DNA of 64,000 bases from Ornithinimicrobium cryptoxanthini (GTDB lineage: Bacteria; Actinomycetota; Actinomycetes; Actinomycetales; Dermatophilaceae), in NCBI RefSeq assembly GCF_023923205.1, contig NZ_CP099490.1, forward strand, positions 62,001 through 126,000. Direction: 5' to 3'. The translations under genes were made by a program, and so were the position numbers. Below, piece by piece: positions 29,487 through 38,418 of the stretch; the first letter of the stretch is position 1, and every line of letters starts with the position of its first letter. The notes beneath the pieces are model-generated. The model did not search any database. It worked only from the letters and a program-made list of their open reading frames with translations, and was not told where the DNA came from.

Positions 29487-31274
29487 GTGCAAGACATAGG
29501 GGGCACCACCCGGCCAACGGGTGGTCGGCGAGCAGCGGGCCGAGGGAGGCACCGCGAGCTCCACATCACGCTGCAGCGCAGGTCGATCGCGGTGCTGGGG
29601 GCCGCGCTGGTCATCTCGATGGTGCAGTTCCCTGCCTCTGGTGACGGCAAGGACGGGGGCGACTCCGGCGCCTCGTCCACCGAAGGGTCAGGTCAGGGCT
29701 CCACACCGGCGCTGCCAGGGACCAGCTCCTCGGGTGGATTGCAGTATGGCGGCCGCTCGATGGGTCCCTCCCCACTGCTGACGCTGCCGGAGGACCCGAG
29801 CTACCCGGTGCCGGAAGCCCCGGTCAACGAGAGCCTGCCCGACGGCGTGGAGCTGCCCGAGGACGTGGACCAGGCGGCCGTCTTCCAGCGCAACGTGATC
29901 TGCGACCCGGTCGCCAAGCCGGGCGTGATCGCCGTGGCCAACCTGCTCGGCCAGGCCTACGACCGCCCGGGCTACACCCTGGCCCGCTCCTGCATCGACC
30001 TGCGTTCTGAGCATTACGACGGCCGCGCGGTCGACTGGCAGCTCAACGCCTATGACCCGATGGACCGTCGCATTGGCGATGCCGCAGCCACCTGGCTGAC
30101 CGACAACGACGGCGAGGTCGCCCGCCGGCTCGGCATCCAGTCGGTCATCTGGAACAACCGCTCCTGGCACGCCAGCGACGGCACCTGGAGGGCCTATGCC
30201 GGACAGAGCCCGCACACCGACCACATCCACATCTCGCTCACCTGGGACGGCGCCAACATGCGCACCTCCTGGTGGACCGGGGTCGCGCTGACGGCCGAGG
30301 AGGTCGACCAGGGCCCGTGCGCGGTCGTGGGCGGTGCCTATGCCGCCGTGCCGCAGGCGGCGCGCACCGAGCCGTGTGACCTGACGCAGTTCTGGCCGGC
30401 CGACACTGGCTATGCCTCGATCCGTCCCGGCGGACAGGGCGCTGGCCTCGGCCTGGTCCAACCGTTGTTGGACGTCCCGCAGACCAACCAGTTCGACCTG
30501 CAGACCCGCGAGGCGCTGCTGGTGTGGCAGGACGAGCAGGGGATCCCGCAGACGGGCGTGCTCGACCAGCTGACGTATGCCGCGGCGCTGGGTTGGGAGC
30601 TCCCTGAGCTGCCCGAGGCGGCGCTTGCTGTCGCGCAACCGGACCATGCCGTCACCGAGTTCACCGCGCACAAGCGGGCCGTCCTCACCGAGGGTGACAC
30701 CGGTGAGGTCGTCAAGGTCCTGCAGGGGGCGCTCGGCGTCGACGACGACGGCGTCTTCGGGCCGTTGACCGCTGAGGCGCTCACGGAGTTTGCCGGGGAG
30801 CACCCGCTGCTGCTCGATGACCTGACCGCCACCGACACGCTGGTCTGGGAGCTGCTCGAGCAGCGTGCCCATCCGCACCTCGCGCTGCGCCAGGTCGAGC
30901 TCGAGATCGGTGACGAGGGCTACCCAGTCCAGGTGCTGCAGCGTCTCCTCGAGCTCGAGGACGACGGCATCTTCGGACCGATGACCCAGCAGGGAGTGCT
31001 TGACGCCCAGGGCGCGGCCGAGCTTGAGGAGACCGGCCTCGTCGACGGCGCGACGTGGCAGGCGATCGACGAGGCAGCCGTGGCCCGTGCCAATGCAGAC
31101 GCTGAGGCGGAGAAGCAGGCCGAGGCTGATGCGAAGGCCAAGGCGCAGGCCGAGGCTGATGCGAAGGCCAAGGCGCAGGCCAAGGGGGAGGCAGCGGCCA
31201 AGGTCGCGACCGACGCCAAGGCAGAGCTCGACCGGTTCGCTCGCGAGGTGGCCGACAACGGCGCTGTGAAGTGA
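29487..31274 (+). CDS. Secreted peptidoglycan-binding protein with M15-like domain
   Basis: The 595-residue protein has one N-terminal membrane or signal segment (IAVLGAALVISMVQFPA). A domain of the ARB_07466/M15 type follows, with LRSEHYDGRAVDWQ and TDHIHISLTWDG, the zinc-ligand pattern of D,D-carboxypeptidase-like folds. After that come peptidoglycan-binding-1 repeats (FDLQTREALLVWQDEQG, VVKVLQGALGVDDDGVFG, VQVLQRLLELEDDGIFG). The tail is an Ala/Lys/Glu coiled coil containing a perfect 30-base duplication. GTG 29487 is preferred because CAGGAGA precedes it. It probably acts in the cell wall; catalytic activity is not certain. Confidence 0.8.
   Translation: MQDIGGTTRPTGGRRAAGRGRHRELHITLQRRSIAVLGAALVISMVQFPASGDGKDGGDSGASSTEGSGQGSTPALPGTSSSGGLQYGGRSMGPSPLLTLPEDPSYPVPEAPVNESLPDGVELPEDVDQAAVFQRNVICDPVAKPGVIAVANLLGQAYDRPGYTLARSCIDLRSEHYDGRAVDWQLNAYDPMDRRIGDAAATWLTDNDGEVARRLGIQSVIWNNRSWHASDGTWRAYAGQSPHTDHIHISLTWDGANMRTSWWTGVALTAEEVDQGPCAVVGGAYAAVPQAARTEPCDLTQFWPADTGYASIRPGGQGAGLGLVQPLLDVPQTNQFDLQTREALLVWQDEQGIPQTGVLDQLTYAAALGWELPELPEAALAVAQPDHAVTEFTAHKRAVLTEGDTGEVVKVLQGALGVDDDGVFGPLTAEALTEFAGEHPLLLDDLTATDTLVWELLEQRAHPHLALRQVELEIGDEGYPVQVLQRLLELEDDGIFGPMTQQGVLDAQGAAELEETGLVDGATWQAIDEAAVARANADAEAEKQAEADAKAKAQAEADAKAKAQAKGEAAAKVATDAKAELDRFAREVADNGAVK
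31121..31180 (+). repeat. Perfect 30-base tandem duplication
   Basis: Two identical 30-base units, 31121-31150 and 31151-31180, encode EADAKAKAQA twice in the coiled-coil tail of the peptidoglycan-binding protein. Perfect identity implies a recent duplication. Confidence 0.9.
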
Positions 31275-32131
31275 CGCGGCGGGCGCGACGCGCGCTCGTC
31301 CGCGCCCCCAGCCCCCGGCTCGCCGATGGTCTGGTGACGCACATCGCCCGATCCGACTCGGTCGATCCCGACAGGGCACTGGCCCAGTGGCGCGACTACT
31401 GCTCTGCGCTGTCCGCGGCCGGCTTCGAGCTGGTCGAGGTGGATCCCGCGCCAGAACACCCGGACAGCGTCTTCATCGAGGACGCACTGGTGGTCGTGGG
31501 CGACCTGGCGGTGGTGACGGCTCCCGGCGCCCCTGAGCGCCGCGACGAGGTGATCGGTGCCCGCGCCGCCGCGCGAGCCCTCGGGCTCGAGGTGGTCGAG
31601 CTGGCTGCACAGGATGGGTCCGCGAAGGGTGAGCCTGCGCGAGATGAGCCTGCGCGAGATGAGCCTGCGGGTGGTGAGCCCGGCGAGCCGGTCCACCTCG
31701 ATGGCGGTGACGTCCTCAAGGTGGGCTCCGCGGTCTATGTCGGCGTGGGTGGCCGGACGACCCAGGCAGGGGTGCAGGCTCTGGCCCGAGCCGTGGCGGG
31801 GACCGATCACACGGTCGAGCCCGTGCCGATCAGCTCGACCCTGCACCTCAAGAGCCAGGTGACTGCCCTGCCCGACGGCACGGTGGTCGGCTTCCCCGAC
31901 CTGGTCGACCAGGTCAGCGCCTGGCCACGCTTCCTGGCGGTGCCCGAGCCGGAGGGGGCCCACGTGGTCGTCCTCGCCGACGACACCGTCCTGATGTCGG
32001 ACGCCGCACCGCGCTCGGCCGACCTGTTCCGGTCGCGGGGCCTGTCGGTGATCGAGGTCGACGTGAGCGAGTTCGTCAAGCTCGAGGGCTGCGTCACCTG
32101 CCTGTCGGTGCGTCAACATCCCTTTGACTGA
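31271..32131 (+). CDS. Dimethylarginine dimethylaminohydrolase-like amidinotransferase
   Basis: The 286-residue protein belongs to the DDAH branch of the amidinotransferase superfamily. It has RAPSPRLADG, SVFIEDALVVV with the acidic substrate residues, the catalytic His in TLHLKSQVT and the catalytic Cys near the end (LEGCVTCLSV). It is expected to hydrolyse N-omega-methylated arginines or a related guanidine. Between residues ~120 and 136 is an in-frame EPARD repeat (31631-31675), an insertion relative to the family. The GTG overlaps the stop of the upstream gene (GTGA, 31271-31274), so the two are co-transcribed. Confidence 0.88.
   Translation: MTRRARRALVRAPSPRLADGLVTHIARSDSVDPDRALAQWRDYCSALSAAGFELVEVDPAPEHPDSVFIEDALVVVGDLAVVTAPGAPERRDEVIGARAAARALGLEVVELAAQDGSAKGEPARDEPARDEPAGGEPGEPVHLDGGDVLKVGSAVYVGVGGRTTQAGVQALARAVAGTDHTVEPVPISSTLHLKSQVTALPDGTVVGFPDLVDQVSAWPRFLAVPEPEGAHVVVLADDTVLMSDAAPRSADLFRSRGLSVIEVDVSEFVKLEGCVTCLSVRQHPFD
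31631..31675 (+). repeat. Three 15-base tandem repeats in the DDAH gene
   Basis: Units at 31631-31645 and 31646-31660 are identical (GAGCCTGCGCGAGAT) and the third (31661-31675) is partly diverged. They encode EPARD-EPARD-EPAGG, an acidic and proline-rich loop. Confidence 0.85.
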
Positions 32132-32147
32132 CCGGTGAGGCAGGTGG

Positions 32148-33308
32148 TCAGGGCTCGGTGAGGAGGGCGACCAGGTCGTTGACCGCCGCCCGACCGGCGC
32201 GGTTGGCGCCGATCGTGGAGGAGGATGGGCCATAACCGACCAGGTGGACCCGCGGCTCGTCAGCCACGCGCGTGCCCTCCATCGCGATGCCACCACCGTG
32301 CCCCCGCAGCCTCAGCGGAGCCAGGTGGTCGAGCGCCGCACGGAAGCCGGTCGCCCACAGGATCACGTCCACGGGCAGGACGCTGCCGTCGACCAGACGC
32401 ACCCCGTCGGGCACCATCTCGAGGAACATCGGGCGACGCTCAAGGGCTCCGCGGGCGGCGGCCTCCCGCAGGGCGGGAGTCCACAACAGTCCGGTGACCG
32501 ACACCACGCTGAGCGGCGGCAGCCCCCGGGCCACCCGCTCCTCGACCATGGCCACCGCGTCCCGTCCCGCACCGGCGTCGAACGCGCTGTCCCGCCAGAC
32601 CGGCTCGCGCCGGGTGAACCAGCTGGTTGACGTGACCTGCGAGATCTCGTCGAGCAGCTGGACCGCCGAAATCCCTCCGCCGACCACCGCCACGTGCTGG
32701 TTAGCGAACTCCTGCGCCGAGACGAAGTCGGCCACGTGCAGCTGGCGTCCCTCGAAGGTCTGCTGGCCCGGATAGAGCGGCCAGAATGGTTTGGTCCAGG
32801 TGCCCGTGGCGTTGATGAGGGCACGGGTCGACCACGACCCGGCCGACGACTCGACACGCAGCCTGCCGTGCGGGTCGTCATCCTCGCGGGAGACCCGACG
32901 GACGTGCACGGGCCGTCTGATCGCCAGCTCGAGCTGCTGCTCGTAGTCGTCGAAGTAGCGGGTGATGAACTCCGAGCTGGGCTCGGCCGGATCGACCTCG
33001 GGGGTCTGGACGCCGGGCAGGGAGCTGATGCCGTTGACGGTGGCCATCCGCAACGAGCGCCACCGGTGCTGCCACGCACCGCCGGGACCTTCCTCCGCGT
33101 CCAGCACCAGATAGCTCAGCCGGTCTCCCCGAGGCAGCCCTCCCCGGTCGGACTGGGGGTCGGCCGACTCTGCTCCTGCTCGCACTCCGACTCTCTCTCC
33201 CGCGGCGGGCACCAGGCCGCGCCGTTGCAGGTGGAACGCGGCCGACAGCCCGGCCTGGCCGGCACCGATGACCAGGACGTCCACGAGCTGCGGCTGAGAG
33301 TCAGTCAC
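32148..33308 (-). CDS. Flavin-dependent monooxygenase (FMO/CzcO-like)
   Basis: The 386-residue protein has an N-terminal FAD Rossmann motif (DVLVIGAGQAGLSAAFHL), GPGGAWQHRW, an NADP-binding motif (HVAVVGGGISAVQLL) and the family end motif WATGFRAALDHL. It resembles small flavin monooxygenases or NAD(P)-dependent oxidoreductases of unknown substrate. After the first Rossmann strand, a variable Arg/Gly-rich stretch (GERVGVRAGAESADP...) looks like an insert relative to relatives. The start is either GTG 33308 or GTG 33314; neither has a clear ribosome-binding site. Confidence 0.82.
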   Translation of the reverse strand: MTDSQPQLVDVLVIGAGQAGLSAAFHLQRRGLVPAAGERVGVRAGAESADPQSDRGGLPRGDRLSYLVLDAEEGPGGAWQHRWRSLRMATVNGISSLPGVQTPEVDPAEPSSEFITRYFDDYEQQLELAIRRPVHVRRVSREDDDPHGRLRVESSAGSWSTRALINATGTWTKPFWPLYPGQQTFEGRQLHVADFVSAQEFANQHVAVVGGGISAVQLLDEISQVTSTSWFTRREPVWRDSAFDAGAGRDAVAMVEERVARGLPPLSVVSVTGLLWTPALREAAARGALERRPMFLEMVPDGVRLVDGSVLPVDVILWATGFRAALDHLAPLRLRGHGGGIAMEGTRVADEPRVHLVGYGPSSSTIGANRAGRAAVNDLVALLTEP

Positions 33309-33384
33309 GCTCACTGAACACCGCTGCTCAGGTGACTTCTTCCCACAAGGCGCGGCGCACGGCATACCGGCGTAGTTTGGTGCC

Positions 33385-33732
33385 ATGAGTGAGCAGGCGA
33401 TCGATCCCAGCGTGCCGCCGAGCGGCGACGGATGCGTCGAGTGCCTGGCCGCTGACGGCTGGTGGATCCACCTGCGCCGCTGCGCGACCTGCGGTCAGGT
33501 CGGCTGCTGCAACAGCTCGCCGGGACAGCACGCGACGGCACACTTCCAGCAGACCGGGCACCCGATGGTGCAGAGCTTTGAGCCCGGTGAGGACTGGTTC
33601 TGGGACTACCGCACCGAGGACTATGTGGAGGGTCCGACGCTGGCGGAGCCGACGGCACGCCCGGCCGACCATCCGGTGCCCGGACCAGCTGGCGCCGTGC
33701 CCGACGACTGGAGGAGCAAGATCCACCGTTAG
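33385..33732 (+). CDS. UBP-type zinc finger protein
   Basis: The 115-residue protein is one ZnF-UBP domain: CVECLAADGWWIHLRRCATC, GQVGCCNSSPGQHATAHF, and HPMVQSFEPGEDWFWDY. The Cys/His ligands are present. In bacteria such small proteins are common but their role is unknown. A -10 TAGTTT (33373-33378) lies six bases before the ATG, giving a probable leaderless mRNA. It is divergent from the monooxygenase gene. Confidence 0.88.
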   Translation: MSEQAIDPSVPPSGDGCVECLAADGWWIHLRRCATCGQVGCCNSSPGQHATAHFQQTGHPMVQSFEPGEDWFWDYRTEDYVEGPTLAEPTARPADHPVPGPAGAVPDDWRSKIHR

Positions 33733-33758
33733 GCAGCTCGCCGACTAGGCTTGCCGCC

Positions 33759-34862
33759 ATGGCGAGACCGCACATTGCTGCAGTCCTCGAGGACAAGGTC
33801 TTCGGGAGGGTCGAGAAGGTGCTCCGGCGCCGCGGATGGCAGGAGCGGCTGCACGGATACACCGGCTATGGCACAGCTGAACAGGCGCGGATCCTGGCGC
33901 GGGTGCTGCTGAGCCGGTCCGAGCCCAGGCAGGCCGGCACCCTCCGTGACGAGGAGGAGCCGGACGACGACGACGCCCAGCCCGCCGAGGCGATCTATCA
34001 GGCGCTGCGGGGGTGGCGCCACTTCGTGACCGCTCCCGCTCTCAACGCACCGGTCTCGGTCACTCTGGGGGAGGCCAGGCTCGAGTGTCGGGTGGACCGC
34101 GGTGGCTACCTGGACCTCGACGTGAGCGGGCACGGCCTGGAGCCCGGCTGGCACACCGCCGAGATCCGGGCGGGCAACGGCGACACTGTCGAGGCGCCCG
34201 TGCGGATCATGGAGCCGGCGGTCGAGGTCGGCCTGGTCAGCGACATCGACGACACCGTGATGGTCACCCACCTGCCACGTCTGTTCATCGCGGCATGGAA
34301 CACCTTCTTCCGCCAGGAGTTCGCCCGCGAGGTCGTCCCCGGCATGGCCGCGCTCTTCCGCTCTCTCGTGGCAGAGCGTCCCGGCATGCCGGTCTTCTAT
34401 CTGTCGACCGGGGCGTGGAACACCGCGCCGACACTGACCCGGTTCCTCCGGCGCAACAACTATCCCGAGGGCCCTCTCCTGCTGACCGACTGGGGGGCGA
34501 CCAACACCGGCTGGTTCCGCAGCGGACAGCAGCACAAGAGCCACGAGCTGCACCGCCTGCTGCGCGACTTCCCCGGGATGCGCTGGATCCTGGTGGGTGA
34601 CGACGGGCAGCACGACCCGACGATCTATGGCGAGTTCAGCCAGCAGCACCCCGAGGCGGTCGAGGCCGTCCTGATCCGGCAGCTGACAACCGCCCAGCAG
34701 ATGCTGAGCCACGGTCTGCCGATCGCCAACGACGAGCTGCTCGGCAAGGACTACTTCGGGGTGCCCATGCTGCGCGCTCCCGATGGCTTCTCGCTGCACC
34801 GGATCCTGGCCGTCAGCCGGCAACGGTTGGCCGACCTGCGTCCCAGGACCAGCCATGCCTGA
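33759..34862 (+). CDS. App1-family phosphatase (DUF2183)
   Basis: The 367-residue protein has the App1 catalytic domain: the HAD-like VSDIDDTVMVT (DxDxT nucleophile), FYLSTGAWNTAPTL and ILVGDDGQHDPTIY. Yeast App1 is a phosphatidate phosphatase; the bacterial substrate is not known. A -10 TAGGCT (33746-33751) lies seven bases before the ATG. Its stop overlaps the start of the DNA glycosylase gene by 8 bases, so the two form an operon. Confidence 0.88.
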   Translation: MARPHIAAVLEDKVFGRVEKVLRRRGWQERLHGYTGYGTAEQARILARVLLSRSEPRQAGTLRDEEEPDDDDAQPAEAIYQALRGWRHFVTAPALNAPVSVTLGEARLECRVDRGGYLDLDVSGHGLEPGWHTAEIRAGNGDTVEAPVRIMEPAVEVGLVSDIDDTVMVTHLPRLFIAAWNTFFRQEFAREVVPGMAALFRSLVAERPGMPVFYLSTGAWNTAPTLTRFLRRNNYPEGPLLLTDWGATNTGWFRSGQQHKSHELHRLLRDFPGMRWILVGDDGQHDPTIYGEFSQQHPEAVEAVLIRQLTTAQQMLSHGLPIANDELLGKDYFGVPMLRAPDGFSLHRILAVSRQRLADLRPRTSHA

Positions 34863-35715
34863 GCTGCCCGAGGTGCAGGGTCTGGTCGACTTCCTCGCCG
34901 GTCGTGTGGTGGGCAGGGTGATCACGGATGTCGAGCTGGGGTCGATCGCGGTGCTCAAGACGTTCAACCCGCCGCCGGACGCCCTCGTCGGGCGGCCGGT
35001 CGACGGCGTCGCCCGGCACGGCAAGTTCGTCGATCTGGACGTCGACGGCACGCACCTGGTGTTCCATCTCGCGCGGGCCGGGTGGCTGCGCTTCTCGGAG
35101 AAGTTGCCGACCACGCGGGTGCGTCCCGGCAAGTCGCCGATCGCGCTGCGCGTGCGGCTGGACGACGAGTCCGGCTTCGACCTGACCGAGGCCGGGACCA
35201 AGAAGGGGCTGGCGGCCTATGTCGTCGAGGATCCGCAGTCGGTGCCGGCCATCGGCAGCCTCGGTCCCGATCCGCTGAGCGAGGGCTTCACCCGCGAGGT
35301 CTTCGGGCAGATCCTGGCGGGACAGCGCAGTCAGATCAAGGGGCTGCTGCGCAGCCAGGGGACCATCGCGGGGGTCGGCAACGCCTATTCGGACGAGGTG
35401 CTGCACGCCGCGAAGCTCTCTCCGTTTGCCATCGCCAACACGCTGACAGCAGAGCAGGTCGACACGTTGTATGCCGCGCTGCGCGAGACCCTGCAGGCTG
35501 CGGTCGCGCAGAGCTCGGGCAAGCCGGCCGCCGAGCTCAAGGATGCCAAGCGCCGCGGGATGGCCGTGCACGGACGGGCCGGCCAGGAGTGCCCGGTCTG
35601 CGGCGACACCGTGCGCGAGGTCAGCTTCGCTGACTCGGCGCTGCAGTATTGCCCGACGTGCCAGACCGGTGGGAAGCTGCTGGCTGACCGCCGCATGTCG
35701 CGGTTGCTGAAGTAG
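34855..35715 (+). CDS. Fpg/Nei family DNA glycosylase
   Basis: The 286-residue enzyme starts MPELPEVQGLVDFL, with the catalytic N-terminal Pro and following Glu of the Fpg/Nei family. It continues with the helix-2-turn-helix region (GVGNAYSDEVLHAAKLSP, with its Asn) and the C-terminal zinc finger (CPVCGDTVREVSF...YCPTCQTGG). It removes oxidised bases and cuts the strand by beta/delta elimination. The ATG at 34855 overlaps the App1-like stop (34862). The zinc-finger end GGKLLADRRMSRLLK departs from the classic Fpg ending, so the Fpg-versus-Nei specificity is left open. Confidence 0.92.
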   Translation: MPELPEVQGLVDFLAGRVVGRVITDVELGSIAVLKTFNPPPDALVGRPVDGVARHGKFVDLDVDGTHLVFHLARAGWLRFSEKLPTTRVRPGKSPIALRVRLDDESGFDLTEAGTKKGLAAYVVEDPQSVPAIGSLGPDPLSEGFTREVFGQILAGQRSQIKGLLRSQGTIAGVGNAYSDEVLHAAKLSPFAIANTLTAEQVDTLYAALRETLQAAVAQSSGKPAAELKDAKRRGMAVHGRAGQECPVCGDTVREVSFADSALQYCPTCQTGGKLLADRRMSRLLK

Positions 35716-35771
35716 GCGGGTGACCGGCCGCTGCCACACCTGCGGATGCACGGACGTGTCAGGATGGATGG

Positions 35772-36101
35772 ATGAGTGAGACACCGTTGATCTCCGTGGC
35801 CGACCTGCCCGACGACGCCGTCCTCGTGGATGTCCGCGAGGACGACGAGTGGGTGGCCGGCCACGCTCCCCACGCGATCCACGTCCCGATGGGCACCGTC
35901 CCGGACAACCTCGACGCCCTGCCCGACGCGGACGAGCCGGTCCCGGTGATCTGCCGCAGCGGGGGGCGGTCGCACCGCGTCGTGCAGTGGTTGGTCCACC
36001 AGGGCTTTGATGTCGTGAACGTCGATGGCGGCATGCGTGCCTGGGCCGGTGCCGGCAAGGAGATGACGAGCGAGAACGGCAGCGAGCCCACCGTCATCTA
36101 G
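35772..36101 (+). CDS. Rhodanese-like domain protein
   Basis: The 109-residue single-domain rhodanese has LVDVREDDEWVAGHAPHAIHVP, the active-site loop VICRSGGRSHR with catalytic Cys, and VVNVDGGMRAW. It probably transfers sulfane sulfur. A CAGGAT hexamer six bases upstream of the ATG may be a weak -10 in a leaderless configuration. Confidence 0.9.
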   Translation: MSETPLISVADLPDDAVLVDVREDDEWVAGHAPHAIHVPMGTVPDNLDALPDADEPVPVICRSGGRSHRVVQWLVHQGFDVVNVDGGMRAWAGAGKEMTSENGSEPTVI

Positions 36102-36116
36102 ACAGCGGGTGCCCAG

Positions 36117-36387
36117 TCAGACCCCGCACTCGTGGCTCAAGGCAGCCGCGACCCACACACCCACCATCTCGTCGGGCAGCGTGGAGCCGGCCTCAAAGGA
36201 CTCCAGGCCCTTGCCGTTGGCGCCGTTCGGGTTCATCTTGCCCTCGCCCTTGGGGTCGCCGATCGTCTTGCTGACCTTGATCTTGATCCCGACGGGGAGG
36301 ACCCTCGGCCCGCAGAGCGTCGTAGCCAGCCTCGACCTGCTCCTCGCAGGCCGCTTCGAACAGTCCGAGGCCCTTCTGCCACATCAC
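36117..36387 (-). pseudogene. Frameshifted small gene, unknown family
   Basis: Reading the minus strand from GTG 36387, the frame gives WQKGLGLFEAACEEQVEAGY...LRAEG. A single-base shift in the CCTCCCC run near 36297-36303 then continues in another frame as LPVGIKIKVSKTIGDPKGEG, ...NGANGKGLESFEAGSTL and PDEMVGVWVAAALSHECGV, ending at TGA 36117-36119. The total length of 271 bases is one more than a multiple of three. Both halves have protein-like composition and G/C-biased third positions, so this looks like one ~90-residue gene broken by an indel, or a sequencing error. I do not recognise the family. Confidence 0.5.
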
Positions 36388-36450
36388 CCGCAGGATTGAT
36401 TGCCCCTACCCCTGGGGATGACGCGTCGTCACCTCAGGTCGTGCATCCGC

Positions 36451-37011
36451 CTAGTCAGGGGGCGTAAACACCCGTGCCTGCCAGCCCCACTCGCGAGCGG
36501 TCTCCACGCTAGGCGGTCGCTCGTCGGTGAAGTGGACCAGTCCTGGTCCCACGACGCGGGCCAGTCGGGCCTCGATCTCGGCGTGGGCCGCCGGGCAGTC
36601 CCCGTCCAGGAGGTGCTGGGCGAAGACGCCGAGACCGGCTTCCGCCAGACTCGTCGCCGCTCCTTCGCCGGTGGCGGTCAGCAGGAAGAGGGGGGTCCCC
36701 GCCCGCTCCAGCTCCACCAGCAGCGGTGTCGTGACGTCCGCGTGGCGGAGCACGGTGCCGAGGTCGAGCACCGCGACCTCGGCACGGCCCAGGAAGCACG
36801 CGATCCGCCAGGGCACCGCCTGGACAACGCGGTGGACGAGCACCGCGTCGAGTGGGATGTGCACTTCGCCCCTCCGTGTGTGCAAGGTCAAGGCATCGCG
36901 GTCGCGCGCGGTGATCCTCCCGACCGCGTCGCTGGCGCGGCCGTCGGCCAGGCGGTGCCGGACCGTCACGCGCTCGCCCAGGGGGATGTCGCTGAGACTC
37001 TCTGGAGGCAT
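36451..37011 (-). CDS. Hypothetical protein with SH3-like and HAD-like parts
   Basis: The 186-residue product begins with a beta-rich segment (GERVTVRHRLADGRASDAVG...TLHTRRGEVHIPL), resembling the N-terminal SH3-like module seen in some actinobacterial acetyltransferases. After a linker the C-terminal half has LLVELERAGTPLFLLTATGEG, FAQHLL and VHFTDERPPSVETAREWGW, as in the later part of HAD-superfamily proteins. No DxDxT nucleophile is visible, so phosphatase activity is doubtful. A -10 TAGAGT (37019-37024, minus strand) lies seven bases before the ATG, supporting a leaderless start. Confidence 0.65.
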   Translation of the reverse strand: MPPESLSDIPLGERVTVRHRLADGRASDAVGRITARDRDALTLHTRRGEVHIPLDAVLVHRVVQAVPWRIACFLGRAEVAVLDLGTVLRHADVTTPLLVELERAGTPLFLLTATGEGAATSLAEAGLGVFAQHLLDGDCPAAHAEIEARLARVVGPGLVHFTDERPPSVETAREWGWQARVFTPPD

Positions 37012-37206
37012 ATTGCCGACTCTAACGCCCTGGCTAGACGTTGCTTCCCTGGGCGAGAGGAGACGTAGGTGATTGGTGACTATCCGGGCATCTAAGAGAA
37101 AAGCAAGAGCACGTCATACGAGCCGATCGTCCGCGTTTCCGACACGCCGATCAGGCTCTATCTGGAGATATCCGCCACACGCTAGAGAACGGCATACAGT
37201 GCCATC

Positions 37207-38418
37207 GTGGACCCGATACGCAACCCTTATGCCCCCGGCGCCGGGCAGCGCCCGCCCGAGCTCGCCGGCCGTGATGAGCAGCTCGACCGCTTCCAGGTGG
37301 TCCTCGAGCGGATCCAGCGGGGCCGTCCGGAGCGGTCGATGATTTTGACCGGGCTGCGCGGGGTCGGCAAAACGGTGCTGCTCAACGCGCTCCGCTCGAC
37401 GGCGGTGCGCTCGCGGTGGGGGACCGGCAAGTTTGAGGCGCGCCCCGACCAGGCGCTGCGGCGCCCGCTGGCTGCGGCACTGCACGTCGCTGTCCGCGAG
37501 CTGGGCCATCCTCGCGGAGAGGAGCTGGACCACGTGCTCGGCGTCATCAAGGCGTTCGCCCAGAAGGACCAGCCGGGCGCCAAGCTGCGCGACCGCTGGA
37601 ACCCGGGCATCGACGTGCCGGCCATCTCCGGACGGGCGGACTCGGGCGATATCGAGATCGACCTGGTGGAGCTGTTCACCGACGTGGGTGGTCTGGCTGC
37701 TGACGTCGGCAAGGGTGCCGCGGTGTTTATCGATGAGATGCAGGACCTTGGCCCGGACGACATCTCTGCGATCTGTGCCGCCTGTCATGAGCTCAGCCAG
37801 ACCGCTCTGCCGGTGATCGTGGTTGGCGCCGGGTTGCCGCACCTGCCCGCGGTGCTGTCGGCGAGCAAGTCCTACTCGGAGCGGCTGTTCCGTTACAACC
37901 GCATCGATCGGCTCGATCGGTCCAACGCTGATCAGGCGCTGCGGGCTCCCGCCCAGCACGAGGACGCCGACTTCACCCCCGAGGCGCTGGATGCGCTGTA
38001 TGCCGCGACCGGCGGTTATCCCTATTTCATCCAGGCCTATGGCAAGGCGGTGTGGGACCACGCCCCCCAGACGCCGATCACCGCGGAGGACGTGCGCGTC
38101 GCCTCTCCCGAGGCCGAGTCGGAGCTGGCCGTCGGCTTTTTCGGGTCGCGCTATGAGCGCGCGACGCCGGGGGAGCGGGAGTATCTGCGGGCCATGGCCG
38201 ACCTCGGTGCCCAGGTCGCGGCCGACGATCCCGACGCGGTCGATGCGATCGAGTCCGTGCCGACCGCCGACGTCGCGGCCCATCTGGAGCGCAAGCCCCA
38301 GTCGTTGTCCCCTGCGCGCGATGCCCTGTTGAAGAAGGGGCTGATCTATTCGGGCGAGCGCGGGCGGATCGCCTTCACGGTGCCGCACTTCGGCAGATAC
38401 CTGCGGGCCCAGGCCTGA
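37207..38418 (+). CDS. AAA ATPase (Orc1/Cdc6-like fold)
   Basis: The 403-residue ATPase has Walker A (LTGLRGVGKTVLL), Walker B (AVFIDEMQDLG), a sensor region (VIVVGAGLPHLPAV) and a C-terminal winged-helix-like part (SPARDALLKKGLIYSGERG). Such proteins are found singly in many actinobacteria and resemble archaeal Orc/Cdc6-like or STAND ATPases; the role is not known. A -10 TACAGT (37195-37200) lies six bases before the GTG start, so the mRNA is probably leaderless. The flanking non-coding DNA (37012-37206 and 38419-38650) is noticeably less GC-rich. Confidence 0.82.
   Translation: MDPIRNPYAPGAGQRPPELAGRDEQLDRFQVVLERIQRGRPERSMILTGLRGVGKTVLLNALRSTAVRSRWGTGKFEARPDQALRRPLAAALHVAVRELGHPRGEELDHVLGVIKAFAQKDQPGAKLRDRWNPGIDVPAISGRADSGDIEIDLVELFTDVGGLAADVGKGAAVFIDEMQDLGPDDISAICAACHELSQTALPVIVVGAGLPHLPAVLSASKSYSERLFRYNRIDRLDRSNADQALRAPAQHEDADFTPEALDALYAATGGYPYFIQAYGKAVWDHAPQTPITAEDVRVASPEAESELAVGFFGSRYERATPGEREYLRAMADLGAQVAADDPDAVDAIESVPTADVAAHLERKPQSLSPARDALLKKGLIYSGERGRIAFTVPHFGRYLRAQA

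Noticed and set aside
36109..36399. Plus-strand frame of 96 residues
   Set aside because: The minus strand reads as two halves of a better-composed protein; the plus frame looks like a shadow.
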